Source: Lachnoclostridium sp. UBA5725
GTDB taxonomy: Bacteria > Bacillota > Clostridia > Lachnospirales > Lachnospiraceae
NCBI GenBank assembly: GCA_002419585.1
Contig: DIGJ01000012.1
Coordinates: 47,183-111,182, forward strand
Reading direction: 5' to 3'
Length of the DNA: 64,000 nucleotides
The position numbers were made by a program, and so were the translations under genes. The notes under the pieces were generated by a model. The model saw only the letters and a program-made list of their open reading frames with translations. It made no database searches and was not told the DNA's origin. Shown here piece by piece: positions 52,078 to 60,954 of this stretch. Position 1 is the stretch's first letter. Each line of letters starts with the position of its first letter.

Positions 52078-52743
52078 TTATTTTGTTTTTTCATAGATAT
52101 CAATAATTTCATTTACCACCTGATCAATATTCATATCGGAGGAATCAAGAAGTATAGCATCCTTCGCTTGACAAAGTGGTGCAAACTCGCGTTCCATGTC
52201 TTGTTTGTCTCTTGCAATAATATCAGCTTCAATGTCATCCAAATTGCATGGAATTCCTTTTTCTTTTAGTTCCAAAAATCTTCGCTGCGCTCTGGTTGTT
52301 GAACTTGCTGTTAGATAAATTTTCACCTGTGCATCTTTTAATACATAGGTTCCAATATCGCGACCATCCATAATTACATCTGCGCTTTTGGCAAGCTTTT
52401 GCTGTAGATCGACCAATTTCAAACGGACTTTTTTATTGACTGCCACGCTAGAAGCCATCTTTCCAACTTCCTCGGTGCGAATTTGTCCCGTTACATTTTC
52501 TCCATTTAAAATAACCTGCTGCTCCCCATCTTGATAGGTAATCGTAATATCTACTTTTTCACAAGCAGCTTCTATCTTTTCATATTCCTCTTTTTTTATA
52601 TTTTCTTGAATCATGTAGAATGCCATTGCACGATACATCGCTCCGGTATCCACATAAATAAAATTTAATTTTTTTGCAATCTGTTTTGCAATCGTACTTT
52701 TTCCTGCACCAGCAGGGCCATCAATAGCAATATTATAGCTCAT
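52078..52743 (-). CDS. cmk: Cytidylate kinase
   Basis: 221-aa CMP/dCMP kinase. The P-loop GPAGAGKSTIAKQIA is at residues ~8-22; YVDTGAMYRA and DGRDIGTYVL form the CMP site, and 'SSTTRAQRRFLELKEKG' with RDKQDMERE form the lid. The start at 52743 follows AAGGAG 6 nt upstream; an in-frame ATG 18 nt earlier lies before that site. It begins about 18 nt after the HI0933-type gene stop and leads into ispH-rpsA. Confidence 0.96.
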   Translation of the reverse strand: MSYNIAIDGPAGAGKSTIAKQIAKKLNFIYVDTGAMYRAMAFYMIQENIKKEEYEKIEAACEKVDITITYQDGEQQVILNGENVTGQIRTEEVGKMASSVAVNKKVRLKLVDLQQKLAKSADVIMDGRDIGTYVLKDAQVKIYLTASSTTRAQRRFLELKEKGIPCNLDDIEADIIARDKQDMEREFAPLCQAKDAILLDSSDMNIDQVVNEIIDIYEKTK

Positions 52744-52761
52744 CTGCTTCTCCTTATTCAT

Positions 52762-53988
52762 TTATTGAGCATTTCCTGCCAGATATCCGGTTGACCATGC
52801 AATCTGTAAATTATAGCCACCCGTTACTGCATCCAAATCCAGTGCCTCACCTACAAAGTAAACATTCTTTATTCGTTTTGACTCCATCGTTGAAGGATTC
52901 ACTTCTTTTACAGAAATGCCACCTTGCGTAATAATCGCTTCCTTATATTCTCTAAGGCTTTCAATGTTAAGCTTCATTGCTTTCATTGCCAAACTTAAGT
53001 TTTGTCTTTCTTCTTTGGTGATTAAGTTCACTTTCTTATCTGGATCGATTCCACTCAAAGTGATAATAACAGATATCAACTTTCTTGGCAACAATCGTTC
53101 CAAAGAATTCTTAAACTGTTTGTTTATATATTCATCAAATTCACGTAAAATACGGGCATCCAGCTGTTCAAAAGAAAGCGCTGGCTTTAAGTCTATGGTA
53201 AGTCCTAGTTTTTTCTTTCCTACATAAGGCGCTGCATAACAGCTTCCGCTTAATACAACAGGACCGCTTACTCCAAAATGAGTAAATAACATTTCGCCAA
53301 ACTCACGATATATTTCTCTTCCATCCGCAGTGATTGCTACTTCTACATTTTTGAGAGAAAGACCTTGCAACTCTTTTACATAATCTTGTGAAATATTAAA
53401 TGGAACTAACGACGGTGATAATTTTGTTATTTTGTGCCCCATCTTCTGTGCAAAACGAAATCCATCGCCTGTCGAACCAGTTATCGGATAGGATAATCCT
53501 CCCGTAGCAATAATTAAACTGTCTCCTTTAAAAATCTCTTTGTCATTTACTACTACCGCTTTCCATTTTCCTTCTTCCAGCTTTATGTCAGTCACCTGCG
53601 CATGATATCGGATTTCTACACCTAGCTCATTTAATTTTCGTTGTAAGGTGAAAATGACATCGGAAGACTTATCAGAGAGTGGGAAAACGCGATTTCCTCG
53701 CTCAATTTTTGTTTTCAGGCCTTCTTTTTCAAAAAAATCAATGACATCAAAATTCGTAAATCCATAAAAAGCGCTATATAAAAACTTAGGATTAGAAACC
53801 ACCTGTGGAAACAGTTCTTCGGTATCGCACGCATTCGTAATATTGCAACGACCTTTTCCGGTAATAAATAATTTTTTTCCTAATTTCTCATTCTTTTCTA
53901 GCAAAATTACTTGATGTCCATTTTTTGCTGCCTGTATGGCTGCCATCATCCCAGCAGGACCGCCTCCTACGACTATGACTCTACTCAT
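52762..53988 (-). CDS. HI0933/BaiN-family flavoprotein (copy 2)
   Basis: 408-aa flavoprotein with VVGGGPAGMMAAIQAAKNG, the signature KLGKKLFITGKGRCNITN, ATGGLSYPITGSTGDG and a C-terminal VTGGYNLQIAWSTG. It is the same family as the gene at 6545 but clearly diverged, so it is a paralogue and not a recent duplication. The gene upstream of cmk in several Clostridia is this flavoprotein, so this copy is in the conserved place. Substrate unknown. Confidence 0.92.
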   Translation of the reverse strand: MSRVIVVGGGPAGMMAAIQAAKNGHQVILLEKNEKLGKKLFITGKGRCNITNACDTEELFPQVVSNPKFLYSAFYGFTNFDVIDFFEKEGLKTKIERGNRVFPLSDKSSDVIFTLQRKLNELGVEIRYHAQVTDIKLEEGKWKAVVVNDKEIFKGDSLIIATGGLSYPITGSTGDGFRFAQKMGHKITKLSPSLVPFNISQDYVKELQGLSLKNVEVAITADGREIYREFGEMLFTHFGVSGPVVLSGSCYAAPYVGKKKLGLTIDLKPALSFEQLDARILREFDEYINKQFKNSLERLLPRKLISVIITLSGIDPDKKVNLITKEERQNLSLAMKAMKLNIESLREYKEAIITQGGISVKEVNPSTMESKRIKNVYFVGEALDLDAVTGGYNLQIAWSTGYLAGNAQ

Positions 53989-54027
53989 TTTATTTTACCT
54001 ATCTTTCTAGTTTATAAAACGACAAAA

Positions 54028-54057
54028 AAGACAACCCGGTTATCCTTGTGTTGTCTT
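54028..54057 (-). terminator. Terminator of the GerMN-like lipoprotein gene
   Basis: AAGACAAC (54028-54035) pairs with GTTGTCTT (54050-54057). On the minus strand the second arm runs into TTTTTTGTCGTTTT. It lies 22 nt past the stop. Confidence 0.85.
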
Positions 54058-54078
54058 ATTCTGTCTTTTCTTTGTTCT

Positions 54079-54654
54079 TTATTCACTTGCATAAACTTCA
54101 TCAAAGTCAAAAGCAAAATGTCCACTCTCGTAACTACCATCTTCCGCCCTGAAAATTACGGCTTTGCAATTACTCAAATTATCCATTAAGCTATCCGAAA
54201 TACAGTTAAGTATCGTTTCTTCTACATCGGATCCAACATTTGCAAGTGGGGCTTTTCCATATTCAAAGCTAACAATTACCTTGTCATCTTCCTGGGTCAC
54301 ATCATAAATACCAATCTCAATTGACTTTGCAGCAAAATCGTCTACCACAGCTTGTACGATTGATTTTGCACTTACCTCTCCTTCAATCACAGCATGAGCT
54401 GGTTCACTCTCCAGAGAATCTTCATTGATACCATAGATATCGATTTGCGTACCTTTACTTGGGGAAGGCGTCTGAGTGGCTTCTTCCTTATCGTTTGCAG
54501 GTTTTTTGCTGTCACCTGTATTGTCTGCTTCTACCGATTGAGAATTTTGAGTATCCGTATTTTCGACGTTCGAAGTATCCTTCTTACAAGCAGTAGCCAT
54601 TAGTGCGCATGCAAGAATTAGTATAAGCAAGTATCCACGTTTACATTTATTCAT
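54079..54654 (-). CDS. Lipoprotein with GerMN-like domain
   Basis: 191-aa predicted lipoprotein. The signal peptide ends at a lipobox ATAC (Cys about residue 23), then a Thr/Asn/Asp/Pro-rich linker of about 50 residues precedes a domain of ~100 residues ('KSIVQAVVDDFAAKS', 'DDKVIVSFEYGKAPLANVG', 'VEETILNCISDSLMDN'). That domain has the alpha/beta order of the GerMN domain found in GerM, which acts in spore engulfment, and in other envelope lipoproteins. The start at 54654 follows AAGGAGTG 6 nt upstream. A monocistronic unit ending at a terminator. The domain call is pattern-based and moderate. Confidence 0.7.
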   Translation of the reverse strand: MNKCKRGYLLILILACALMATACKKDTSNVENTDTQNSQSVEADNTGDSKKPANDKEEATQTPSPSKGTQIDIYGINEDSLESEPAHAVIEGEVSAKSIVQAVVDDFAAKSIEIGIYDVTQEDDKVIVSFEYGKAPLANVGSDVEETILNCISDSLMDNLSNCKAVIFRAEDGSYESGHFAFDFDEVYASE

Positions 54655-54808
54655 AGAAATCACTCCTTTCACTCTTCTACTATTGCTTAGCTTAAATTTA
54701 GCGAAAACATATGTCATTTTTATGGTAAATAAATAAAATTTCCCAAAAGTAGAAATTTGTGTTACAATAAAGAAAATTTTACATACACGAGAATAGGAGG
54801 CAGGAGCT

Positions 54809-55243
54809 ATGTCTATCGATTTATCCAGTTACTATAACTATTTAAATACAATATCTTCCAATTTAACGCAGACAATTAATTCTTCAAACAAATCAAACTA
54901 TAATCTTTCAAAATCAGAAGAATCTTGCTCGGATTTTGAATCGGCTTTTCTTTCTATGATTAACCAGTCGAGCGATGCTTATTCAAAAATAGCACAAAAA
55001 AATGATGAGCAAGCTCTGACTATAGACACAACCGAATCAGACAGTGAACTTTATGATAACCTGACACAGATACTGGATAGTTACAATTCCATGCGTTCTT
55101 CCAACGGGGCTCCAAATTCAATCCAAGAATCTTTGTTTCAAATGCTAAATGAGGATTCTAGTTCTTCGGAAGATAAAAATACAGACTACCAATCCAAATT
55201 AGATATTGATAGTCTGATTCAAACGGTAGCAAAACAATTGTAA
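54809..55243 (+). CDS. 144-aa Ser/Asn/Asp-rich protein, unknown
   Basis: I do not recognise this gene. The product begins MSIDLSSYYNYLNTISSN, is acidic and very rich in Ser, Asn and Asp, and has no signal peptide or membrane span. The sequence 'DFESAFLSMINQSSDAYSKIAQ' and 'LDIDSLIQTVAKQL' at the end look helical. A strong site (GGAGGCAGGAGCT) precedes the ATG. It is one of only four plus-strand genes in the window and converges on cinA with a 25-nt gap. Composition and the N-terminus recall flagellar or secreted structural proteins, such as the FliD-like orphan at 20.6 kb, but no homology is claimed. Confidence 0.65.
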   Translation: MSIDLSSYYNYLNTISSNLTQTINSSNKSNYNLSKSEESCSDFESAFLSMINQSSDAYSKIAQKNDEQALTIDTTESDSELYDNLTQILDSYNSMRSSNGAPNSIQESLFQMLNEDSSSSEDKNTDYQSKLDIDSLIQTVAKQL

Positions 55244-55268
55244 CTACATCTATAAAAGCTACATTCTT

Positions 55269-56507
55269 CTATAAAATACATCTTCGAATGAATTCAAGGG
55301 CACTGGCCACTGTACAATCTCGTATATTTTGTCGGTTCCCTTTAAAATTATACTTTTCTACCTTTACAGTGCCATTCACGCAGCATCCCATATATACCAA
55401 GCCAACCGGTTTTTCTATGGAACCACCGTCTGGTCCTGCAATACCAGTTACCGCAATCGAAACATTGGCATCCGCAACTTCATAAGCGCCAAGGGCCATC
55501 TCATAAGCCGTCTGTTCACTTACTGCTCCGTATTTTTGAAGTGTTTCTTCTTTCACATCGAGAATTCGCGATTTCGCTTCATTGGAATAGGTGATGTAGC
55601 TTTCATTTATGACACTAGATGCTCCCGGTACATTAATGAAAGTTGCTGCAATCTGCCCACCAGTTAAAGATTCTGCTGTTGTTAAATGCAGGTTCTTTTC
55701 TTGTAAAAGGCAAATCAAATGAGACTCTAATGTTACTGTTTCATCTGTCGTATAAATGTGATTGCCAAATCGATGATAAAGTTCATCTACCATTGGTGCC
55801 ACCAGTGCTTCGCCTTCTTCTTTTGAATCTGCACTTGCAGTTACCCGAAAATGAACTTCTCCTGTCTTTGCATAAGGTGCAATGGTTGGATTTGTCTGTC
55901 CCTCAATCAAATCGATAATTTGCTCTTCTGCCTTACTTTCACCTATCCCACAAATCTTTACCATTTTTGATACAAATATTTTATCTGCCTTCTTTTGCAG
56001 ATATGGATAAACAGATTCTTCAAACATTGGTTTCATTTCATTTGGTGGTCCAGGTAGTAAAATAATAATCTTGCCATTTTCGTTTTCAACAATTTCACCT
56101 GGAGCTGTTCCATTTTTGTTGTCTAAAATGAGAGCACCTTCGATAATGTCCGCCTGTTTCCAATTATTTTCTGCAATTTGGGTCAATTTTCTTTCTTCAA
56201 AATAAGTGCGAATTTTATCTTCCCATTTTTTATCTCGCACCAATTTTTTTCCAAACGCTTTTGCTGATATTTCTTTTGTCAAATCATCTTTCGTTGGACC
56301 TAAGCCTCCCGTTAAAATAATAATATCCGAACGATCGATTGCATGATGAATTGCCTCTTCTAATCGTTTTTCATTATCTCCTACTGCTACTTGCATATAA
56401 GAATCGATACCAAGGGCTGCACACTTTTTCGCTAAGTATGCAGCATTTGTATTCACAATATTTCCCATAAGTATTTCAGTTCCTACGCTTATTAATTCAA
56501 CAACCAA
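55269..56507 (-). CDS. cinA: CinA-family protein (competence/damage-inducible; NMN deamidase)
   Basis: 412-aa two-domain protein. The N-terminal MoCF-like domain (ISVGTEILMGNIVNTNAAYLA, ILTGGLGPTKDDLTKE, LLPGPPNEMKPM) is a pyrophosphatase in characterised members. The C-terminal CinA domain from about residue 250 (LTTAESLTGGQIAATFINVPGAS, ITGIAGPDGG-type motif) is the NMN/nicotinamide deamidase part used in pyridine nucleotide salvage. Full length. It follows pgsA by about 15 nt; rimO-pgsA-cinA followed by recA is a common Firmicutes order, but here recA lies 20 kb away. Confidence 0.95.
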   Translation of the reverse strand: MVVELISVGTEILMGNIVNTNAAYLAKKCAALGIDSYMQVAVGDNEKRLEEAIHHAIDRSDIIILTGGLGPTKDDLTKEISAKAFGKKLVRDKKWEDKIRTYFEERKLTQIAENNWKQADIIEGALILDNKNGTAPGEIVENENGKIIILLPGPPNEMKPMFEESVYPYLQKKADKIFVSKMVKICGIGESKAEEQIIDLIEGQTNPTIAPYAKTGEVHFRVTASADSKEEGEALVAPMVDELYHRFGNHIYTTDETVTLESHLICLLQEKNLHLTTAESLTGGQIAATFINVPGASSVINESYITYSNEAKSRILDVKEETLQKYGAVSEQTAYEMALGAYEVADANVSIAVTGIAGPDGGSIEKPVGLVYMGCCVNGTVKVEKYNFKGNRQNIRDCTVASALEFIRRCIL

Positions 56508-56522
56508 ACTCTCAGCCCCTTT

Positions 56523-57059
56523 TTATTTTGTGTTTAGTACCTGTTTATTTTTCCAAACGTAATCAATCAGTGAAATAACAGTCAATGCTAATGATAAGTA
56601 AATAAATACCTGCTCAATGGCTGCATACACTGGATGTTCGATATGAACAATCAATAGAATGGCCATAATCATCTGAGAAACCGTCTTAAATTTTCCCCAA
56701 TAGCTTGCTGCAATGACAATTCCACTATCGGAAGCAACCAAACGGAATCCACTGATGATAAATTCTCTACTTATTATTATAATAATAATCCATGCTGGAA
56801 CCAATCCCATTTCAACAAAACAAATGAGTGCAGAACACACTAAAAGTTTATCTGCAAGTGGATCCATAAACTTTCCAAAGTTTGTAACAAGATGATATTT
56901 TCTTGCAATGTAGCCATCCAGCGTATCCGTTAAGGAAGCAATGATAAAAATGGCTACCGCTATATATTTCCCATAAGGCACACTTGTATTCAAAAGAAAG
57001 AATAAAAAGAAGGGAATCATGCAAACCCTGGCGATTGTTAATTTATTTGGTAAATTCAT
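56523..57059 (-). CDS. pgsA: CDP-diacylglycerol--glycerol-3-phosphate 3-phosphatidyltransferase
   Basis: 178-aa membrane enzyme of phosphatidylglycerol synthesis. The CDP-alcohol phosphotransferase motif is intact: SLTDTLDGYIARK with the later GKFMDPLADK, giving the D-DG-AR-G-D-D pattern at about residues 41-68. Four to six hydrophobic segments span the rest. It starts with LPNKLTIARVCMIPFF, typical of PgsA. Located between rimO and cinA with short gaps; one transcript is likely. Confidence 0.95.
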   Translation of the reverse strand: MNLPNKLTIARVCMIPFFLFFLLNTSVPYGKYIAVAIFIIASLTDTLDGYIARKYHLVTNFGKFMDPLADKLLVCSALICFVEMGLVPAWIIIIIISREFIISGFRLVASDSGIVIAASYWGKFKTVSQMIMAILLIVHIEHPVYAAIEQVFIYLSLALTVISLIDYVWKNKQVLNTK

Positions 57060-57072
57060 ACTACTCCTCCTA

Positions 57073-58407
57073 CTATGCTATCGTTTCAATCCGTTCACCG
57101 ATCAAATCATATTCTTTTGCTTCTGAAACGTATACATCAACCATGTCACCAGAAAGCAATTCTTTGTCTGATTTTACAAAGATAAGTCCATCAACATTTG
57201 GGGCATCTCGATACGTTCTACCAATGTAGACTCCATCTTCTGGAAGCTTACCTTCAATCATAACGCGTACTTTACGAGCTAACATTTGCTCTGCTTTCTC
57301 AAACGCAATTTCTTGCTGAAGTTCCATTAATTCCTGCTGCCTTTGTAGCTTTAATTCTTCTTCAATCTGATTCTCCATCATTGCCGCAGGAGTACCGTCT
57401 TCTGGTGAATAGGTGAAAACTCCTAACCGATCAAATTCCATCTGGTTTACAAAATCCAACAGCTCTTCTTGATCTTTTTCGGATTCTCCTGGAAATCCAG
57501 TAATCAAAGTAGTACGTAGTGCAATATCTGGAATCTCTGTTCGAAGATTTTCTATGATGCGAATTAAGTCAGCTCTTGAAGTTCTTCTTCCCATTCGCTT
57601 TAGCATAGCATCGGAACTATGTTGAATCGGAATATCCAAGTAATTACAAATCTTATCTTCTTCCTTAATGGTTTGAATCAGTTCATCTGTAATCTCTTCT
57701 GGGTAGCAATAAAGAATTCGGATCCATTCGAGGCCAGAAATCTTACAAAGTTCTTTTAAAAGCGCAGGAAGCATCTTTTTTCCATATAGATCAGCTCCGT
57801 AAAGTGTCGTTTCCTGCGCCACTAATATTAACTCTTTCACTCCGTTCATTGCTAACATGGTTGCTTCTTCTAGCAACTGCTCCATTGGAACACTTCGATA
57901 ATTTCCACGGATGCTCGGAATGATGCAATAGGTACAGTGTTTATCACAGCCTTCTGCAATTTTTAAATAAGAGTAGTATCCACCGGTTGTATTGACACGT
58001 TTTCCATTTCCTTTTGGAAGATAATCAAGGGTTGCAAAGCTTTCTGATTTCTTACCAGCAATTGCTTCATCAATAATTTCTCCAATCCTTTCATAGCCTG
58101 TGGTTCCAACGATAGCGTCCACCTCAGGAATCTCATCCTCAATCTCAGACTGGTATCTTTGTGCTAGGCATCCTGTTACAATCAAGGCTTTTAAGTTCGC
58201 GTTCTTTTTTAGCTCCGCCATTTCAAGTATCATTTCAATGCTTTCTTCTTTTGCATCATTAATAAAGCAACATGTATTAATAATAATGATGTCAGCTTCT
58301 TTTTCATCGTTCGTTATTTCATAATTTTTTTCGCGAATGATTCCAAGCATAACCTCACTGTCTACAAGATTTTTATCACATCCAAGTGAAATAAATAATA
58401 TTTTCAA
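57073..58407 (-). CDS. rimO: Ribosomal protein S12 methylthiotransferase RimO
   Basis: 444-aa radical SAM enzyme that methylthiolates the conserved Asp of ribosomal protein S12. Auxiliary cluster cysteines are C10 (SLGCDKNLVDSE, the RimO hallmark), C46 (NTCCFIN) and C80 (VTGCLAQRY). The radical SAM motif is GCDKHCTYCIIP (C154, C158, C161). A TRAM domain ends the protein. It is the second methylthiotransferase of the window; 'GCDKNLVDSE' separates it from MiaB. It starts a rimO-pgsA-cinA run and is divergent from the membrane gene at 58569. Confidence 0.97.
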   Translation of the reverse strand: MKILFISLGCDKNLVDSEVMLGIIREKNYEITNDEKEADIIIINTCCFINDAKEESIEMILEMAELKKNANLKALIVTGCLAQRYQSEIEDEIPEVDAIVGTTGYERIGEIIDEAIAGKKSESFATLDYLPKGNGKRVNTTGGYYSYLKIAEGCDKHCTYCIIPSIRGNYRSVPMEQLLEEATMLAMNGVKELILVAQETTLYGADLYGKKMLPALLKELCKISGLEWIRILYCYPEEITDELIQTIKEEDKICNYLDIPIQHSSDAMLKRMGRRTSRADLIRIIENLRTEIPDIALRTTLITGFPGESEKDQEELLDFVNQMEFDRLGVFTYSPEDGTPAAMMENQIEEELKLQRQQELMELQQEIAFEKAEQMLARKVRVMIEGKLPEDGVYIGRTYRDAPNVDGLIFVKSDKELLSGDMVDVYVSEAKEYDLIGERIETIA

Positions 58408-58537
58408 TTTGGTACCTTACCTTCCTTTTTCTATTCGTCCCATTATTGTACCATTCTTTTGAAAAAAAGGAAATACCAAAAAACAAGGAGACTATTTCAA
58501 TTTGCGAACTTTCATGGTATTATCTCTTTATATAAAA

Positions 58538-58568
58538 GCGCAAAGAATAGCGCAGAAATGGAGAAACT
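58538..58568 (+). promoter_or_regulatory. 5' leader stem-loop with ribosome binding site (shared motif, member 3)
   Basis: GCGC, AAAGAATA and GCGC form a 4-bp stem with an 8-nt loop, followed by AGAAATGGAGAAA; the ATG comes 31 nt after the first GCGC. The layout and most bases equal those at 7918-7948, although the downstream genes are unrelated. TTTATATAAA just upstream may be the -10 region. Confidence 0.5.
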
Positions 58569-60203
58569 ATGAAAAAAACAAAATTTGTTTTACTTGCACT
58601 GATTTTATTATTATTAATTGCTTCTATAGGTTATTATATTTATTTACCAGCAATTAATATTCATTCCGTTGATTTTTGGTTCTTTATCATTATCTGTTTT
58701 GTAATCGCAAGCATGATTTCAGTGATACTAGGAAACCGGGTGAAGGTTCATCAAAAGAATGGCGGGTCTGTTGATATTAATTTAAGCAAACCACTTAAAA
58801 AGAATCGTATTTTTAAATTCTTTTCCGTCATAACATTACTATTAGTCTTAATTTTTATTATTGGAGGTATTTTATCTTCTCCAATTGTCAATGCCAGAAA
58901 ATACAGAGAATTGCTTCAAATTGAGGATCGAAATTTTACGGATGATGTAAAGGAAATATCATTTGGAGATATCCCTATTTTGGATAAAGAATCTGCTGCC
59001 CTGCTAGGTTCAAGAAAAATGGGCAGTATGGTAGAATATGTGTCACAGTTTGAAGTTGCCGACAACTACGTGCAAATCAATCAAAATGATATACCCGTCC
59101 GTGTTACTCCTCTTAAATATGCCAGTGTATTCAAGTGGCTGACCAACAAAAACAAGGGGTTGCCTGCTTATATTAAGATTGATATGACAACACAGGTTGC
59201 CGAATGCGTAAAACTTCCCGAGGGAATAAAATATTCTGAATCCGAACATTTTGGAAGGTATATTTACCGTTACCTTCGTTTTAATTATCCTACTTATATC
59301 TTTGATTCAATCAACTTTGAAGTGAACGATGATGGCACGCCTTTCTGGGTATGTCCAGTAAAAGATTATACCATCGGTTTATTTGGTGGTCAGAGTGTTA
59401 AGAATGTGGTATTAGTCAATGCAATCACGGGTGAACTTCAAAATTATAAGGTAAAAGATGTTCCTACCTGGATTGATCGTGTATATGCTTCTGAACTATT
59501 AGTTTCCTATTATAATTACTATGGTACATTAAAACATGGTTATCTTAACTCTATTTTTAGTCAAAAGGATTGTCTACAGACAACCGAAGGTTATAACTAC
59601 ATTGCATTAGAGGATGATGTTTGGGCGTACACCGGCATAACCAGTGTTACCAGTGATGAATCCATCGTCGGATTTGTCCTTATGAATCAGCGAACGGCCA
59701 AGACGCGGTATTATTCCATTTCCGGAGCAAAAGAATACTCCGCCATGGCATCCTCCGAAGGAAAAGTTCAAAACTTAGCATACAAGGCCACTTTTCCGCT
59801 ACTTTTGAATATTGCCGATGAACCAACTTATTTCATCGCCTTAAAAGATAATGCAGGTCTCGTAAAGAAATATGCCATGGTTAATATTGAGCAATATACC
59901 ATTGTAGCAATCGGTGATACCATTAACCAATGTGAAAAAGATTATATTTCTCAACTCAAAGAAAACAACATCAATATAAACGACGTTGCAAGTAATGCAA
60001 AAACAACCGGTATCATTCGTAAAATCTCGCAATGTGTGATTGATGGTAACTCACACTACTTCATTTTACTAAACGGCAGTTCCAACATCTATGATGTCCC
60101 AGTTGCAGATATCATTTCCATCGTAAAATACTCAGAAGGCGATACCATTACCTTCTCCTACCTAGAAGGCACCGACTACAATACCGTTACGGGCATACAG
60201 TAA
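58569..60203 (+). CDS. Three-span membrane protein with large extracytoplasmic domain, unknown
   Basis: 544-aa protein not assigned to a family. Three hydrophobic segments at about residues 7-26, 36-55 and 83-104 are followed by a ~435-residue soluble region. Two segments of the soluble region, 'GGQSVKNVVLVNAITGELQNY' in part and 'YFIALKDNAGLVKKYAMVN', each look like a beta-hairpin and suggest a PepSY-like internal repeat. The C-terminus ('GIIRKISQCVIDGNSHYFIL') resembles a small beta barrel. It lies divergent from rimO and is followed 63 nt later by palindrome copy 2. Homologues in Lachnospiraceae are expected but no function is known to me. Confidence 0.8.
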   Translation: MKKTKFVLLALILLLLIASIGYYIYLPAINIHSVDFWFFIIICFVIASMISVILGNRVKVHQKNGGSVDINLSKPLKKNRIFKFFSVITLLLVLIFIIGGILSSPIVNARKYRELLQIEDRNFTDDVKEISFGDIPILDKESAALLGSRKMGSMVEYVSQFEVADNYVQINQNDIPVRVTPLKYASVFKWLTNKNKGLPAYIKIDMTTQVAECVKLPEGIKYSESEHFGRYIYRYLRFNYPTYIFDSINFEVNDDGTPFWVCPVKDYTIGLFGGQSVKNVVLVNAITGELQNYKVKDVPTWIDRVYASELLVSYYNYYGTLKHGYLNSIFSQKDCLQTTEGYNYIALEDDVWAYTGITSVTSDESIVGFVLMNQRTAKTRYYSISGAKEYSAMASSEGKVQNLAYKATFPLLLNIADEPTYFIALKDNAGLVKKYAMVNIEQYTIVAIGDTINQCEKDYISQLKENNININDVASNAKTTGIIRKISQCVIDGNSHYFILLNGSSNIYDVPVADIISIVKYSEGDTITFSYLEGTDYNTVTGIQ

Positions 60204-60266
60204 TAATAAGTATTTTAAAAATTTTTGGATATAGAAGGGCATGTTGCAAAACAGAAAACTATATCC

Positions 60267-60444
60267 CAATTTGCCTCCCGGCGCACAAATAGCATGTGCT
60301 CTAACCGAATTATACGATTATTTTAATAAGACATAATGAAAATCAAGTGCCTAATCACTTGATTTTCATTGTTTATGGCTTATTAAAATTGGTAATCGTA
60401 TTGAGGTTAGAGCACATGCTATTTGTGTGCCGGGAGGCAAATTG
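60267..60444. repeat. 178-nt palindromic hairpin repeat, copy 2
   Basis: CAATTTGCC at 60267 pairs with GGCAAATTG ending at 60444; the stem is about 85 bp. Flanks TATCC and AACACAACCT are the same as in copy 1. An extra outer pairing, GTTGCAAAA (60243-60251) with TTTTGCAAC (60459-60467), encloses the element, and TCTTTTTTT before the latter could make the whole act as a terminator for the 544-aa gene. The spacer 60204-60479 contains nothing else. Confidence 0.9.
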
Positions 60445-60479
60445 AACACAACCTCTTTTTTTGCAACCGTTCCGTATCC

Positions 60480-60920
60480 TTATTTTTTATTACGTCTGCG
60501 CCGAAACAACCACCATCGATCAAAGATGGAGTTTTGCCCGGCATATTTTCTTACAAAAGTAGCATGAAGAAATTTATTGATACTCGCCAAATCCATCTCA
60601 TTATCAAGACTTCGGAGTCCTTTTTCTATATTCATTCTAACACGGTGCATTGCTTTTGCATGATTAATTGTTGTAATCAATTTTCCTTCATTAAATATAA
60701 GTTCCATCACCGTCTGGTAACTATAGCAAGGATAGCTCAAGACGAAATCAAATGGATTTTTCAGATCCTTTGCGATTACAATACCGCCACGATAGTTCGA
60801 TGGCTCATCATCGATAAACAAAACATAATCTTGAATTCGCAAATTTCCTTTTTTTAGCGAAGATTCTTTTAATAAGATTTCATACAGCTCGTCGCTATAT
60901 TCCAAATAGGTATTTTCCAT
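60480..60920 (-). CDS. 146-aa protein of unknown function
   Basis: Not recognised. A soluble protein with no signal peptide or membrane span. It opens with an acidic helix (MENTYLEYSDELYEILLKES), has a central beta-rich part ('YVLFIDDEPSNYRGGIVIAK', 'FVLSYPCYSYQTVMELIFNEG'), then 'TTINHAKAMHRVRMNIEKGL', and a strongly basic end RWWLFRRRRNKK. The basic tail could bind nucleic acid or membrane. The start at 60920 follows GGAG 6 nt upstream; a TTG 12 nt earlier is less likely. It lies 34 nt after folD on the same strand and converges on palindrome copy 2. Confidence 0.7.
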   Translation of the reverse strand: MENTYLEYSDELYEILLKESSLKKGNLRIQDYVLFIDDEPSNYRGGIVIAKDLKNPFDFVLSYPCYSYQTVMELIFNEGKLITTINHAKAMHRVRMNIEKGLRSLDNEMDLASINKFLHATFVRKYAGQNSIFDRWWLFRRRRNKK

Positions 60921-60954
60921 ACTATTCTCCAATTTTATTTATTTCCACAAATTA

